Source: Aspidiotus rigidus (Eukaryota; Arthropoda; Insecta; Hemiptera; Diaspididae). Taken from it: DNA of 64,000 nucleotides. Every line of letters starts with the position of its first letter. Within the stretch, counting starts at the first letter, position 1. Position numbers and translations under genes: made by a program. Of this stretch, positions 1 to 11,078 are shown one piece after another. The notes under the pieces were generated by a model. It saw only the letters and a list, made by a program, of their open reading frames with translations. It was not told the origin of the DNA and searched no databases. The stretch is taken from positions 2,418,001 through 2,482,000 of the forward strand of contig JAVHKY010000038.1 in assembly GCA_035079385.1 (NCBI GenBank). The letters are read 5' to 3'.

Positions 1-1588
1 ATAATGTAGTATAACAAAAGCGAGACACGGTCGAAAAATGCAGTTGGGAAAAAAAAGAGAGATAGTAAGAACGAGAAGCATTACATCCGCTTACCGCATG
101 ATTTTTCAAGTTCATTGTCTTTTTTACGCGTAATTACGAAACCGTAAAACGACGACGTGTAAAAATAAAAGCCGACGAATAAATTATTCGTATATGCGTC
201 GGCTTTGGAATCCAAAAGGTCGTTTGGTGTATTTTTTTTTTTTTTTTTTTGGCAAATTTTCAGCGTATAACGCACCGCGACCACGCATTTGAACCGCGGC
301 GTATACGCGCGCGAATATCGGCAGCGGAGAGAGAAAAATTTATTATAATCGATGACATTTATTCGTTGTAAATAAAATTAATAGCGGCCACCGCGTCGCA
401 CCGAATTGATGGAGAAAGTGAAATGTATGTAAAGCGGAATAAAACAAACAAACATATCGCATACGTTGCTGGTGACGTGATAATGTATTTTTCGAAAAGA
501 GGAGAGTGAGAGGCGAGGGAAAAAATGGCTCGAATTTTTTGACGAATTATTCGAAGCGTACGTACGAGAAGGATTTCTCTTATCAAAGCACTTTGAAGGA
601 GAGGAGAGGAAAAAAGGTCGACCGTACATAGCTTAATAGAGAACTACAACACGTGTAAAGTTTAGGCTCAAATTGCAAAAATAGACGACGAAAAAAGAGG
701 AAAAGAAGAACGAATGAAAACGGAAAACTGTGCGTAATATCTCGGAGAAAAGTTTTTCTTTTTATTCTTCCATAGAGAAGAGAGAAAAAAAAAAGAATGT
801 CGAAAAGAGAGCTTGATTCGCGGCCTTTTTTTTTTTCGCGGTAATATTTTGCGGGTCTAGAGGATTATAAAAAGTAGACAGCATATTCGACATTCCATAC
901 ACAATCCTATCTGCTCTTCCTTACTTCTCTCTTTCTCTGTCTGCCTCATTCTTTTTCTTGTAGTTACGAGAAAATAAGAACTTCTTGTTGTAATGTTTGC
1001 CCGCGATCACATAGTCCCTTTGGAGATCCGAATATCACAAATACACATAAGACCTCGTAAAATTTTTCCAGATTATTGCCGAATAAAAACATTTTTGAAA
1101 TTATTATAGTGCGGCTGCATTTTTTCCCCTTTTTCTTTTCTTTCTTGTTTTTTTTTTAATCGTTTCAGCTTACAGAAGTGATATTTTTATTTTCATCTGC
1201 GAGTTTTTTATTTTTTGTAGTCGGCTGAGATCTGCAGACCGCCCACTTCCCAATAACTTCTTAATTTATTACTAATCTCTTTGTACACGATTATATCCTC
1301 ATCTACGCAATCGGTTCTATACACCTTCAACGCAAATGAGATATTTGAAATTCTTCGCGATTGGAGTGCAATAGAAACACGTGAAGTGTTTTTAGATTTG
1401 CACTTGTGGCTCTGAAAGTATATGAAATGGAGCATATGGCGTCAATTGAACTGTTTTTGAACGAATGATGGTAAGAACAGTACCGCAGGAGAAGTGCTAG
1501 AACCAAGGCGGTCGAATATCTAAAACGGTTATGGATAATATGTCCTCTGTCTTGCTGATGTCATCAAGATTGCTGGTTTTATGAACAA
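1..1588. other. AT-rich non-coding DNA
   Basis: No credible gene is visible. The stretch is AT-rich with several homopolymer runs, including a T-run near 229-250, and many short pyrimidine/purine tracts. All ORFs are short, low-complexity and unlike any family I know. It may be intergenic or intronic host DNA. Confidence 0.6.
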
Positions 1589-1846
1589 CAATTGGACCCT
1601 AATAAGCAAAACTCGACCAAGCGACAATCACGTAGTTTCGTGATATTTAGACTTGAAGGAAATCGCTTACTTAAAAATAGATGGAGGTCGATATTTTCAA
1701 TTCATAATTATTCGACGAGTATTGCGTTTCCAGTTTTTTAATCAGCACCGTTGGAAAGTGCTCGTTGAGCTCTTTCCAACGGTGTATATAACTCCAAAAT
1801 CTCAGAAATGTCGCTTGGTCGAGTTTTGCTTATTAGGGTCCAATTG
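1589..1846. repeat. 38-bp perfect inverted repeat enclosing a hairpin
   Basis: Positions 1589-1626 are the exact reverse complement of 1809-1846. The arms begin CAATTGGACCCTAATAAG and are 182 bp apart. Between them sits a second perfect hairpin with 13-bp arms at 1746-1758 and 1772-1784 (CACCGTTGGAAAG) and a 13-nt loop. A minus-strand open frame (2127-1738) runs through the right half, so the structure may be part of a decayed gene or a foldback element. No target-site duplication was found around it. Confidence 0.75.
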
Positions 1847-1983
1847 TCTGACGGATCCGCTTCTCCATCTTTTCCTGAGTACCGCTCACCACGTCGTGCA
1901 TCGGCTCCCGGACATCTACAGTGTAGTTGAACCGCCAGGTAACCCCAATCTTCGCATATATCTATGGAGCTTTTTCCCGTAAG

Positions 1984-2949
1984 ATCTGCTTCGGACACGA
2001 ACACTTTTGCTGAACAGTACCAGAGCACTGAAAAGTAGAAGTCACGACCAAGCTCAGGGAAGCCATCTTTCCTATATTGGTTGTCAGTAATCAGATACCT
2101 TTCTTCGAATTTCTTGAAGTTCTGCATCTCTTACGACCTTGTCTTGTTCTAGTATAGCTTGACTCTAGTAGTCGCGTGGCTTAGGCCAGATCGTAGCAGT
2201 AAGTTGTGCACTCTTGTCTTGCTCCAATTTGGACCGCGAGTTTTTTGTTGATGTTCTTCAAAGCTGCTGCCTCACAAGTTTTTGTAATTTCATTCGGTCG
2301 CTTGGGACCGCTCCATCTTTTGAGTGGAAGAAGAGGGAAAATGGATAAGAGAAGAATATAATGATAGAAATAATATTCAATTTTACAGAAAAAATAGCCG
2401 AGATAAGAATAAGAAAAAAACAACAAAGGATTTAGGAGGTACGAATAAATGATAATAGCCAATGAATATTAATTAACGCTACGTTGTAACACCATCATCT
2501 TTCTAAATGGACGCTGTGTCCTGCTCACTCTGTAATGCATCGGTTCGTCAATTCTGCCGAATAGTCGATCCATCGTGTCTGTGTGCGTAACCCACATCTC
2601 CCCACCTAAAGAAGATATAATATATAATTTTATATGCATGGAGTCCCCCTCCCCCTTGAAATCAGCTGCGGACGCGCAAACTCCCGCTGAACAGTACCAG
2701 AGTACTTAAGAGGAGAAGTTACGACCAAGCTCGGGGAGGCAATCTCTCCAATATTGTTTGTAAGTAATTAGATACTTTCCTTTGGATTCTGCCAAGTTCT
2801 TCATCTTTTACGACCTTCTCTTGTTCTAGTATAGTTTGACTCTAGTAGTTGCTTGCCTCATGCCAGATTGTAACAGTAAGTTGTGCACCCTTATTCAGCT
2901 TCAATTTTGACTGTGAGTCTTTTGTTGATGGTGTACAGAGCTGCTGCCT
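1984..2949. repeat. Diverged direct repeat pair (about 290 bp each)
   Basis: Positions 1984-2271 and 2661-2949 align along their whole length with scattered substitutions and small indels. Shared blocks include CTGAACAGTACCAGAG, CTTGTTCTAGTATAG and GCAGTAAGTTGTGCAC-like strings. The first unit has an open minus-strand frame (2127-1738, about 129 codons) that continues upstream past stops into the frame at 2462-2181, so the ancestor was probably coding. The second unit is more decayed. I do not recognise the family. It is an old tandem duplication or two relics of one repeat family. Confidence 0.7.
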
Positions 2950-5691
2950 TCAGTAACATCGTGCTCTATTCTGGAACGTAACTGCTAATTGTATTTATGG
3001 ACATTGAGGAAACCAAAAGATGAACCCAAATGCAAGAAGTATACGTACATCACAAAAATTCTTGTTTCTGGTATTGTTGTCAACTCACAAGGACTTGATT
3101 TTGCTCGTTCACAATATTGGCATCCTATTTTTTTTTGTAATTAAGGAGATAGATAACAGCCAGCCAACAGCCACGTAGAAAAACTTTGTCTAGTATGAGT
3201 CTCAGGGTTCATACTTTGATTCAAATACTGTCAGGATATATCTGGAGTGAATTTTGTCCGTTTTTTCCGGTCAGGAACGTATGTGTATCAGAAATCGGTG
3301 AATATCATTGGAACTTATATTGAGTGAGCGAGGTTTAAGAAGAGCATTGATGTTGAAAAAGTTTTTCAATTGTGAATATCAACTGAATTGATGCGAATTA
3401 AGATCCTTAATACGTCTAAATTTTGTGGGTTTGTCTCATAAGAAAATGAAGGCAAACACGAGCTCCAAGTTCGAAAAATGAATTTCAACAGTCTCTCTCT
3501 AGCCTTCACGGTGCAATCGACTCGTTCAGTATTATTTGTTTCCTCTTCAGTCTTGGGGTCAAAAGCACGATGGTATGAATAATATTATTCCTATTTGTTT
3601 TCTTTTGTTTGACCTTGCTGAATAATTGAACTTCCGAAAAGCACATCAAATATTAATGACAGGTTACTCATATTTTCTATTTCTTTCTCTAGCTTTTACC
3701 AATACGTCAGATTGTGACATTTCTCGTACCTGCTTTGATTGCGCAATATTCCTTAGAACATTCGAAAACTTACATGCTGCACGAAACCATATAAAAGGTA
3801 AAGGTAAAAAAGCAACACGTGGAAATATCTTTCCGAGAATATTTGGATTATTCGAATATCAAGTAACAACGAAACGAAAAGAAAAGTATTGAAAGACGCT
3901 ATAGTATAACTTCGAATGCATATGATTGCATTTTTCCTTTTTAGTCAGATCATTTACATTTCAAAAGAACCTTACGCAAGTGATGAAAACGTTTTATGAC
4001 GTAGCCGTAATAATAGAAAAATTTTTCTCTTTTCCACGAAACGTACGCGCGCGCGCGCTCTAAATTGAATGTCCGAACGTCGAATTTTACGACTCCGGCG
4101 TTGCTCGAGAAATTCTCGTTTTCACGTGGTCCGGGATCCCGAAAATTGCGTTAATATTTATATCCACGTTCTTTTGAATAGTCAAGGTCGTTCATATACG
4201 AATATCGACACTCGACAGTAACCATAAGCTTATGAACGTCGATGCGGTACGCCCGCCGTCGTCACGTGTACATTGTTTACCTTCGTGATTTCCCGGTAAA
4301 GTTCAATCGACTCAGCTGTGACTGCTCGACGAAAATTTCGCGCCGTTGACGCGAGATGGTGTGTGTGTGTGCGCGCTCTCCTTTTCGTATCCTTTCGAGC
4401 GAATCGAGTATACACGTGCGAATCTCTGTTAAGGCACAGCGGCAGGGTACGATATGACACGAAAAGAACGGAGCGAGTGAGAGAGAAACAACACCGTTAA
4501 ATTTTTGCAGCACGAATTGAAAATGTTGATGACTTTTTAAAAAATCTGCACATTAGTCTCCATCCTTTTTTCTCCGCGAAGCTTTACAACGTTACGTAAC
4601 TCTATTGTACGTAATCTCGTGGCCTCGGAAATGAGGATTTCGTTCGTCTCGTCTGGGATGCAAGACAAAGCACTCTCCCACTTGTTCCAATCATACTTTC
4701 TGTACCAAATGCTCGTAGGGTTCTTTTTAACATGGACTGATTGGCCAAGGTGTAATGAACTCGGATACCTGCGACAGTTCTACATTGTTCTTTCTTCACG
4801 TACGGTTGTTGTAGTTTTGGAACGTCGAGGCGGGTTCCTTACCCTACCGTACAAAATGCAACTAGTAAAATGTTATTGACACGAGCAACGTGTAAAGTGA
4901 GATTTTCGCGCGGTACCCTTTTCGCTTTTAATTACAGTCCGCACACATCGCGCTCTTTTCGAATGGTTTGCCTAGGCGCTTATAGTGGGAAGATTTAACG
5001 AAATAGAAAGCAATGTACTTGCGTTATTATTATTTTTAATTTTGGGACGATTTTGCGGCAGCAATCTCCACTGAACGAAAATTCGAACTTTCAGTATAAT
5101 TTGATCTCTCAAAGGTCGCTCTGGTGTGGATTTTTTTTTCACGGTAGAAATTATACCGTGTGTCATTTATTCGCTAGAAAAATGAGTCCTTTTATACGTG
5201 ACATGAGTTGTTTCGTTTCTTAGTTTACTTTATAGCCCTGAAAGTTGTGATTTAGTTGGAAGTTTGGTTATGGTTGTGTCTACAAACCTAGCTGAAACGA
5301 TAATGACTGTAATTTATTTCTCTTTTTTGCATACTTTTGGTTGGGGGTACACTAAAACTTGAACGAAGCGTGTTGGTAGCCTTACGCCACGAAACATCAG
5401 TTCGAGAAATTCAAAGCCAGATTAAATGGTTTTCATTTTTCTTTGTTCTATATTTCGATGCTGAATTGAAACGAGAGAATTGACGGTACAGAATGACTTC
5501 TCCGCAAGTATTTCCTGAGATTTGAGATAGGGATTGCCTTTCATCATAGGTTACTCGTCACTTCAAATATCCTGAGCTCCTTATCAATATTCAAACTAAA
5601 AAGGAAACTTGTTGACCTATACAATAACATAATACAGCGTCACTATGATACAAATATACTCGTAAGTCTATTGGGGTCTCTTCTTCTGATA
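2950..5691. other. Non-coding DNA with CpG-rich islets
   Basis: No gene is supported. CpG-rich, GC-richer patches stand out at about 4040-4160 (a short CGCG run) and 4230-4470, against an otherwise AT-rich background. Such patches can mark insect promoters, but I found no matching downstream coding exon. The ORFs here are shadows with no recognisable motif. Confidence 0.45.
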
Positions 5692-5933
5692 TTACTGGAA
5701 TTTGGTTGGGTGTATCTTTGTCTGATCTCGGAAATTCAACCTCCAATATTTATGTTCATCGTCTCCAGTCTCTAAAGCAATGTCTACTAGCCCAAGCTCT
5801 TTATTGTACTTCCTTAACTCTATTTTATCGCTTCTTTCAACCAAATCATCAAGCTTTCTCTTCAGCTTGATTTGTCTTTTTAAAGTCTTTTGTACTTGAA
5901 GTGGATTTCCTAAGTAAGGTCTTCCTGTTGGCT
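5692..5933 (-). pseudogene. Bunyavirus L-like EVE, C-terminal end (distal part)
   Basis: A minus-strand frame runs from the hAT target duplication at 5926-5933 to a stop near 5692, about 77 codons. It is rich in Lys, Arg, Glu and Asp and contains the string RQIKLKRKLDDLVERSD. It follows directly on the EVE frame at 6707-6893 if the 765-bp hAT insertion (5934-6698) is skipped: both sides of the insertion read the same Glu-Pro-Thr codons in the target duplication. I infer it is the carboxy-terminal tail of the L-like protein whose main body lies at 47608-51283 on the plus strand. Known bunyavirus L tails are poorly conserved, so the link rests on continuity rather than on motif matches. Confidence 0.6.
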
Positions 5934-6698
5934 CAGGCCCGGCACTTTCCAATCTGTTCACCAGGTGCAACTGAAAAAATTTTTTTTGCCCCCCTGAAAA
6001 TGCTCCCCGCGCCTCTCTAAATCACCTCCATAAATGTATAATATTATGGGTATCAAGGGTTGTAAAATGTTCGTTTCAATAACTTAAAAAGTTGAAAAAA
6101 TGTTGAATTCAAGTTTAATCTATTCCCTTGTTCACTTTGTGTTCGTTTGCGACTACCTGGCGCAGAATTAGAAACGGGCGACTCCCGAACAACTTCATTT
6201 CGACCCTCTTCTTCTTTCTCATTACTATTACTCTCATTCTCCCCTCTTTTCTTTCAACCAATTCAACAACATTTTGTGAAAAAAACCGGTCGAGGAAGTT
6301 TACAAAATAGCAGGTGCGAGATAGGTAGCTACACAACAACATACTGTTCAGTGCACACACGCTATATGTCGTCAGTCGACGGTGAGAAGCGAGCAAGTTT
6401 GAACAACACGTGAACCCGAACCGTGGTAAGATGGTAACTTAGGTAGCTCGTCACACGTAGAGCACACGGGCCTGCGCGCACAGACCACAGAAAAGAATAC
6501 AAAACTGACAGGTCAAGTGATGAATGATGATAAAAATCATCACAGATTTATTTTTAATCATCAATTATCGGTACTTTAAATAGATTTTAGGTAGTATGTA
6601 GTAAGTATACTGATTATTATTTCAAGAATTTCAAGAAAATTTTCAATTTTTCACCAGGTGCAAGCGCACCTGTGGCACCTGGATGTTCGCCGGCCCTG
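5934..6698. mobile_element. Non-autonomous hAT element, 765 bp, 8-bp TSD
   Basis: The left end reads CAGGCCCGGCACTTTCC and the right end, on the other strand, CAGGGCCGGCGAACATCC. Both ends also share an internal CACCAGGTGCAA block. The element is flanked by the exact 8-bp duplication TGTTGGCT at 5926-5933 and 6699-6706. The CAGGGCCGGC terminus and 8-bp TSD are typical of hAT transposons. There is no transposase coding, so it must have been moved in trans. It interrupts the C-terminal part of the L-like EVE. Confidence 0.88.
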
Positions 6699-6901
6699 TG
6701 TTGGCTCATCAAATATATCATTAATGCCTTCTTCCAACAAGGCTATCTTCTTTTCTGCTTCCTTAAGGAATTCTTCATCTCCCAATGCACTATCAACACC
6801 ACTTATGTTTAGTGAATCATCGTCTATAGATAATGTCTTTTTTGAAATATCTTTAAAATCTCTTGGAAAGAAGTTTCTCTAATTCGTCCATTCCTTTAGT
6901 T
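6699..6901 (-). pseudogene. Bunyavirus L-like EVE, C-terminal part (proximal piece)
   Basis: Read on the minus strand from the hAT target duplication (6894-6901), the frame continues the reading frame that enters the same 8-bp duplication at 51276-51283 on the plus strand. It stays open for about 16 codons, suffers a frameshift near 6845-6850, then stays open to the second hAT insertion at 6699. The translated tail is acidic (for example SIDDDSLNISGVD) and ends at Glu-Pro-Thr in the duplicated target of the 765-bp element. This placement is the strongest evidence that 5.7-6.9 kb and 47.6-51.3 kb were once contiguous. Confidence 0.7.
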
Positions 6902-8024
6902 CAGTGGTTTTCAAACTGTGGGTCGCGACCCACTGGTGGGTCGCGTAGCATGTCAAAGTGGGTCGCGAAGCAATAGTGAATTTTACTCATAATACTTTTT
7001 TAATAGGAGAATTTTGATAATATCAAGTACAAAAACTAGAGAAAAATTCTAAAATTTAAAATGGAAAAATGTAATTTGGTTAATTGGTTAATTCTAGTCG
7101 CTAGCTACGTTTCTGTGAGAGGGATGAGCTTGTTTTTTCTCTTTCACGATTTTCTCGAACCGTGGTACTGTATTTGAGACACACACAATGAGATCATTTT
7201 CCAAATCAAGTCTATTTCTACTTTTTGTTTTAATGTTCACCATGGACGAGAACGTGATTTCACATGGGTAAGACGTGGCAAATGGAATCAGCAATTTTGA
7301 AGCTACTCGTGATAATTCCGGATACTCCATCTTTCTTTTCGACCAAAACACATCAATAGTTTGAGAGTAAAATTCCATCTTGAGCATTCCATCACTTGAT
7401 AATTCGATGAGTTTTTCTTGCATCTCAGGGGCAAGATCAGCAAGTTGTACAGCCGTATCCAGAAAAGGATTCAAAATCCATCTTTGCTTATTCAAATACG
7501 ACGTTTTCTCTGTGGGGAAGTACACAAATAGTTGCTTTTTCAAATTTTTCAAGGATTGAACCATGCCAGAGATGTGATCACTCACGCATACTGATTCCTC
7601 AATTTCGTTAGCAATACTTTGAACGAAAAAAAATGATTCGAACTTATTAGCAGCTAGAGATGTCGACCAAAAATCAAGTTTCTTGATGAAGCCATAAATT
7701 TTATCCGTCGCTGTTAGAATATTCTCCTCTCTTTCTTGAAGGCTAATGTTCAAGTTATTAAGGTGGTCGAAGAGGTCAGCCAGAAATGCTAATTTTAGTA
7801 GCCACACGGGGGTGCAAAATAAGTCAGCGTGTTGAGATTGCGTACCTTGTAAGTACATTAGGAGCTCCGATTTCAATTTAATAACTCTTGACAACGCTTT
7901 TCCTTTAGAAAGCCACCTCACCTCTGTATGATAAAGGAGATTTTCGTGAAGTGCTCCCATGTCTTCACAAATACGTCGAAACAACCGCATTTGTAACGCT
8001 CTACCTTTGATACTGTTCACTACT
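6902..8024 (-). mobile_element. hAT transposon, 3' half (transposase C-terminus, terminal repeat)
   Basis: The minus-strand ORF 8020-7094 (about 308 codons) is the C-terminal half of a hAT transposase of the ZBED5/SCAND3-like group. It starts at the RLFRRICEDMG / HTEVRWLSKGKALSRV block and ends with the hAT dimerisation region (LLIPFATSYPCEITFSSM, then SRNRLDLENDL). The element's terminus is CAGTGGTTTTCAAAC at 6902, followed inward by a GGGTCGCGACCC palindrome, and is preceded by CTTTAGTT (6894-6901). The N-terminal half, BED finger and first catalytic Asp are absent here. They occur at 51284-52683 on the opposite strand with the same terminus and the complementary 8-bp flank. Coding homology stops at about 8024, where short palindromes begin. 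Confidence 0.88.
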
Positions 8025-8064
8025 CCGATAAGTTATCGGATACGTCTCAACTTGAGACGTATCC
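8025..8064. repeat. Two adjacent perfect palindromes at the hAT break
   Basis: 8025-8039 is CCGATAAGTTATCGG, with 7-bp arms around one base. 8038-8064 has 13-bp arms (GGATACGTCTCAA and its reverse complement) around a single C. They start exactly where homology to the hAT transposase ends, so they mark the left breakpoint of the inferred inversion. Confidence 0.85.
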
Positions 8065-9867
8065 TTTCCCTGTTACCAAAAGGTATGCTGGTACGTAATC
8101 AATTGACAAAGACCACGTTTTGAAAAGTTTCCCAAAGGAAAAAAACACGCGTCGGTATTAGTACGAATGAGGATTTACGGTCCAGAATTCCTTCTCGAAA
8201 TGGCGAAAGTGTAATAAGCTAGATGCATAAAGCTCTTTGTACCTTCGCGTCGGGGTTAAATTATTCCTCGTATTTTTTGAAGGCGTTCATCATTTTCTCG
8301 CAAACGATATAAAAACGTTTCGATGTGCGTCCAGTTGTCTGTTAAATTAAATTTCCAGTATCGCACGGAGCGCGGCGTCTCCGGGAAATAACGCGAGCCG
8401 CCTGTAATTTTGGAGACAAATTTTCTACATTTTAACTTTTCATTTACGAGGGCGTGAGGAGTTTTGGTACGCAACGGAATGCAATTAGAATTTAATTTCG
8501 GTACCTAACATCACCGGATGCGCTTTTCGAGTGTACTGTATATTTTTTATTCATCTCTTTTTTTTTTTTTTTGAAGACACGATTCACGGTCGTTATCGCT
8601 TTATAATTAATACGGTATATAAATAAATGATTCGTTAATTACGGTACGCGTTTGGAGAACGTCGAACTATCCCGGGCTTCGTAGATGAACCTTCGAATGC
8701 GTATACAATGCACAAATAATCTCTATATTTAAAGAGTTTTCATTTTTATATCTGATCGAATTGCTATAATTCTTGACTATGAAAAGCGTTAAGATCAACA
8801 GCCGCGGGTTAAAATTTAAGCAGCTGGAATTTCTTGTGTTTTTAATAAAATAAAACCTATATCGACCCAAGATCGACTCGTCCGCGCCGAGATTTCGTGC
8901 CTTGCCTACGTAATTTTCAGTCGCCGCGCGTTTATCTGAGATCACGTTCGAAAACTTAATGGACAATTCTTTACGACGGCGCGGCTCAACCTCTCATAAT
9001 TTCGCCTCATTCGTGATCACAAACGATCCGACCAACTCAGACCGGAACCGGTAGACTGCGAGCTTCTCTCTAAGTATCACTGAACTAATAAGGTGAGAAC
9101 GTTCGACAACGTCGAATATCTTTACTGTAATCAGATTCGTGATTTTTTTTCGTAAATCTTTCACGCTTATTTTTAGTAGGTACTTCGAATTTATAGTCTG
9201 GCTTTGGGTTTGAATTTTCTTCGTCGTATTATTTTAAATGCGGCGGCGTTAAAAATAGAGTCAAGCTTCGCTTGATGAGAAGTTCTTCGGGGTCACAAGA
9301 GTAGTGACACAATTACGAACTTTGACGAGCCTTTCTTTCCAATTCACGTCTTCAAATTGAATTGGCGATTGCCATTCAGTTGATCCAACTGTTACAAGCC
9401 CCATAACGACCTCACGAATACATTACACTTTAGACTTTATGACATGTTTCATGAATGACCTCTAATTCGAAAATTTCAGAGTCCCCATCCCCCATCGATG
9501 GACGTGAAAAATTTTCGAACTGATACCCTGGACCTGATTCGAAATTTTCTGAGTTACCACCTCCCTTCCGCTCTATGCCACATAATAGTTTTATACTCAC
9601 TGAGTTAATGCCAGGTCTATGTTGAAAAATTGTTGTAAGTATTCGGGTCTTGTAGACCTTGATTTCATCTGTAAATATCTGGCGTTAACTAATTTCATAC
9701 TTGCATAGCATTTCTTATGGAATATCCTAATCGCGATAACAAAATATACTCACTTCTGGTTCTCTCGAACGTGTAAAATCTCTTTCTTAATAGTCTAACT
9801 CTAGCTTCACACTAGGTCTAGGCTTTCCTTCGTACTAGGCCTCTGTCTATACTGCAAGTATTTTATA
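8065..9867. other. Non-coding DNA
   Basis: No gene supported. The stretch is mixed AT-rich and CpG-containing sequence (for example 8340-8420 and 8880-9060). The ORFs at 8256-8474 and 8667-8966 have no recognisable motif and are probably chance. Confidence 0.5.
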
Positions 9868-10066
9868 CAGGATGTCCACTTTTTCTCTAAAATGAAATTC
9901 CCTGACTTGTTCAGTTTTTTCCAGACCATAATCTCCACTAAAAAAAAAAAAAAAAAAAAAAAACTTAGCTCGAACTTTTTCGACGTATCTAAAAAAATTC
10001 CCTTACTTTGAGTTAAGTTCCCAAAATTCCCTGACTTCCAGATTTTCCAGGTAAGTGGACACCCTG
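9868..10066. mobile_element. MITE with CAGG(A/G)TGTCCACTT ends, about 199 bp
   Basis: The left end is CAGGATGTCCACTTTTTC. The right end, on the other strand, is CAGGGTGTCCACTTACC. Internally there are two ATTCCCTGACTT-type blocks near the ends and a 24-bp A-run at 9940-9963. Both flanks carry TTTATA. The ends suggest a hAT-type MITE, although the flanking match is only 6 bp. Confidence 0.7.
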
Positions 10067-10372
10067 TTTATAGAAGCTTTTGAACTCAGAGACCTTTACA
10101 CTAGACCTACGCAATGTACTACTTGTTTACTATCAGGATCTCATGCTAGCTTTATACTGGGTCTGTATTATTTTATACTGTTACAGTAGGCTAAGTGATA
10201 GGCTATGGATGTTATGGGCAATAGGTGGTTGTTAAACTAAGCAAGGAGCACGCATTCAGGCTTAGCTGATTAATTATATTTTCGTTGATTGATATCTTTA
10301 AATAAGCGCGCCCGGTGTACGAACCGGACTTTTTCAGAACTTCCAGACGAACATTATTGTTTAAAAGAATAA

Positions 10373-11078
10373 ACTTTTCCACATCGCCAATCGACTTATT
10401 CATCAAATAACGTGCCGCGACTGCGGAGTAGGATCGAAGATAACCACAATAACAGAGATGCCGAAAGCAGGATGAAACTCCGGTTTATTAGAAGTGAAGA
10501 AGACAGAAAAATCTTTAGAAAATTTGATCTGCCAGAGTACGTTTCAGAATCTTACTACTACTTGTCAAAAAGGGAAACGGAGATACGGCGTGAAGACAGC
10601 ATCATGAAGCCAAAAGTGGCATTGCCAAGAGTCTCAAGTGATCAGGTTAACGAGTTGACCCAAAAAGAACGGAATTTGATGAGCGGTGAGGTAACTGAAA
10701 CAAAGTTGAATTCAACTCAAACGGCGTCCGAACCTGTGAGGAGAAAAATCACAAAAACCAAAGTAGCGCCAGTGTCGAATCCAGTAGGTTTACGAAAAAT
10801 GAAGAAAAAAGTGTTAATTCCTGAAGAGACGGTAACGGAATTGCCAACGAGGAAGAAAAAGCATTCGTCGATGCCATTTGAAAAAATAGTGCGGAAAAAA
10901 CCGGAAGAAGCAGAGAAAAAAAAAAGAACTCAAGAAGATCGAAGAAAATTTGAATAAAAGAATAGAAGAGAAACGAGGTAAGAGAGAATCTAGCTCTTCA
11001 AGTTCAAGATCGGCATCATCAAGCTCTTCAAGTGAACGGGATTCGCCTCCTAAGAGAGTTAGAAGAACAGGAAAATGA
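10373..11078 (+). CDS. Putative host coding segment, basic protein with serine-rich tail (possible retrocopy or exon)
   Basis: An open frame from about 10373 to 10954 encodes a charged protein with no recognised domain. The region around MKLRFIRSEEDRKIFRK and LPEYVSESYYYLSKRETE looks like a folded segment. It is followed by Lys/Glu-rich, probably disordered sequence. The first in-frame ATG is near 10471, and upstream codons lack a start. At about 10945 the frame ends in an A-rich tract. In a shifted frame it continues as KRIEEKRGKRE followed by serine-rich blocks and ends RRVRRTGK-like at a stop near 11076. That suggests a single-base slip in the A-run or two exons. An AT-rich 3' region with ATTAAAAAG near 11207 could carry a poly(A) site. 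No database match could be made. It could be an RNA-binding or splicing-type protein, a processed pseudogene or a terminal exon. Confidence 0.45.

Noticed and set aside
3626..3892. 88-codon ORF as a gene
   Set aside because: No domain and no start or splice context. Probability of chance is high in this AT-rich DNA.
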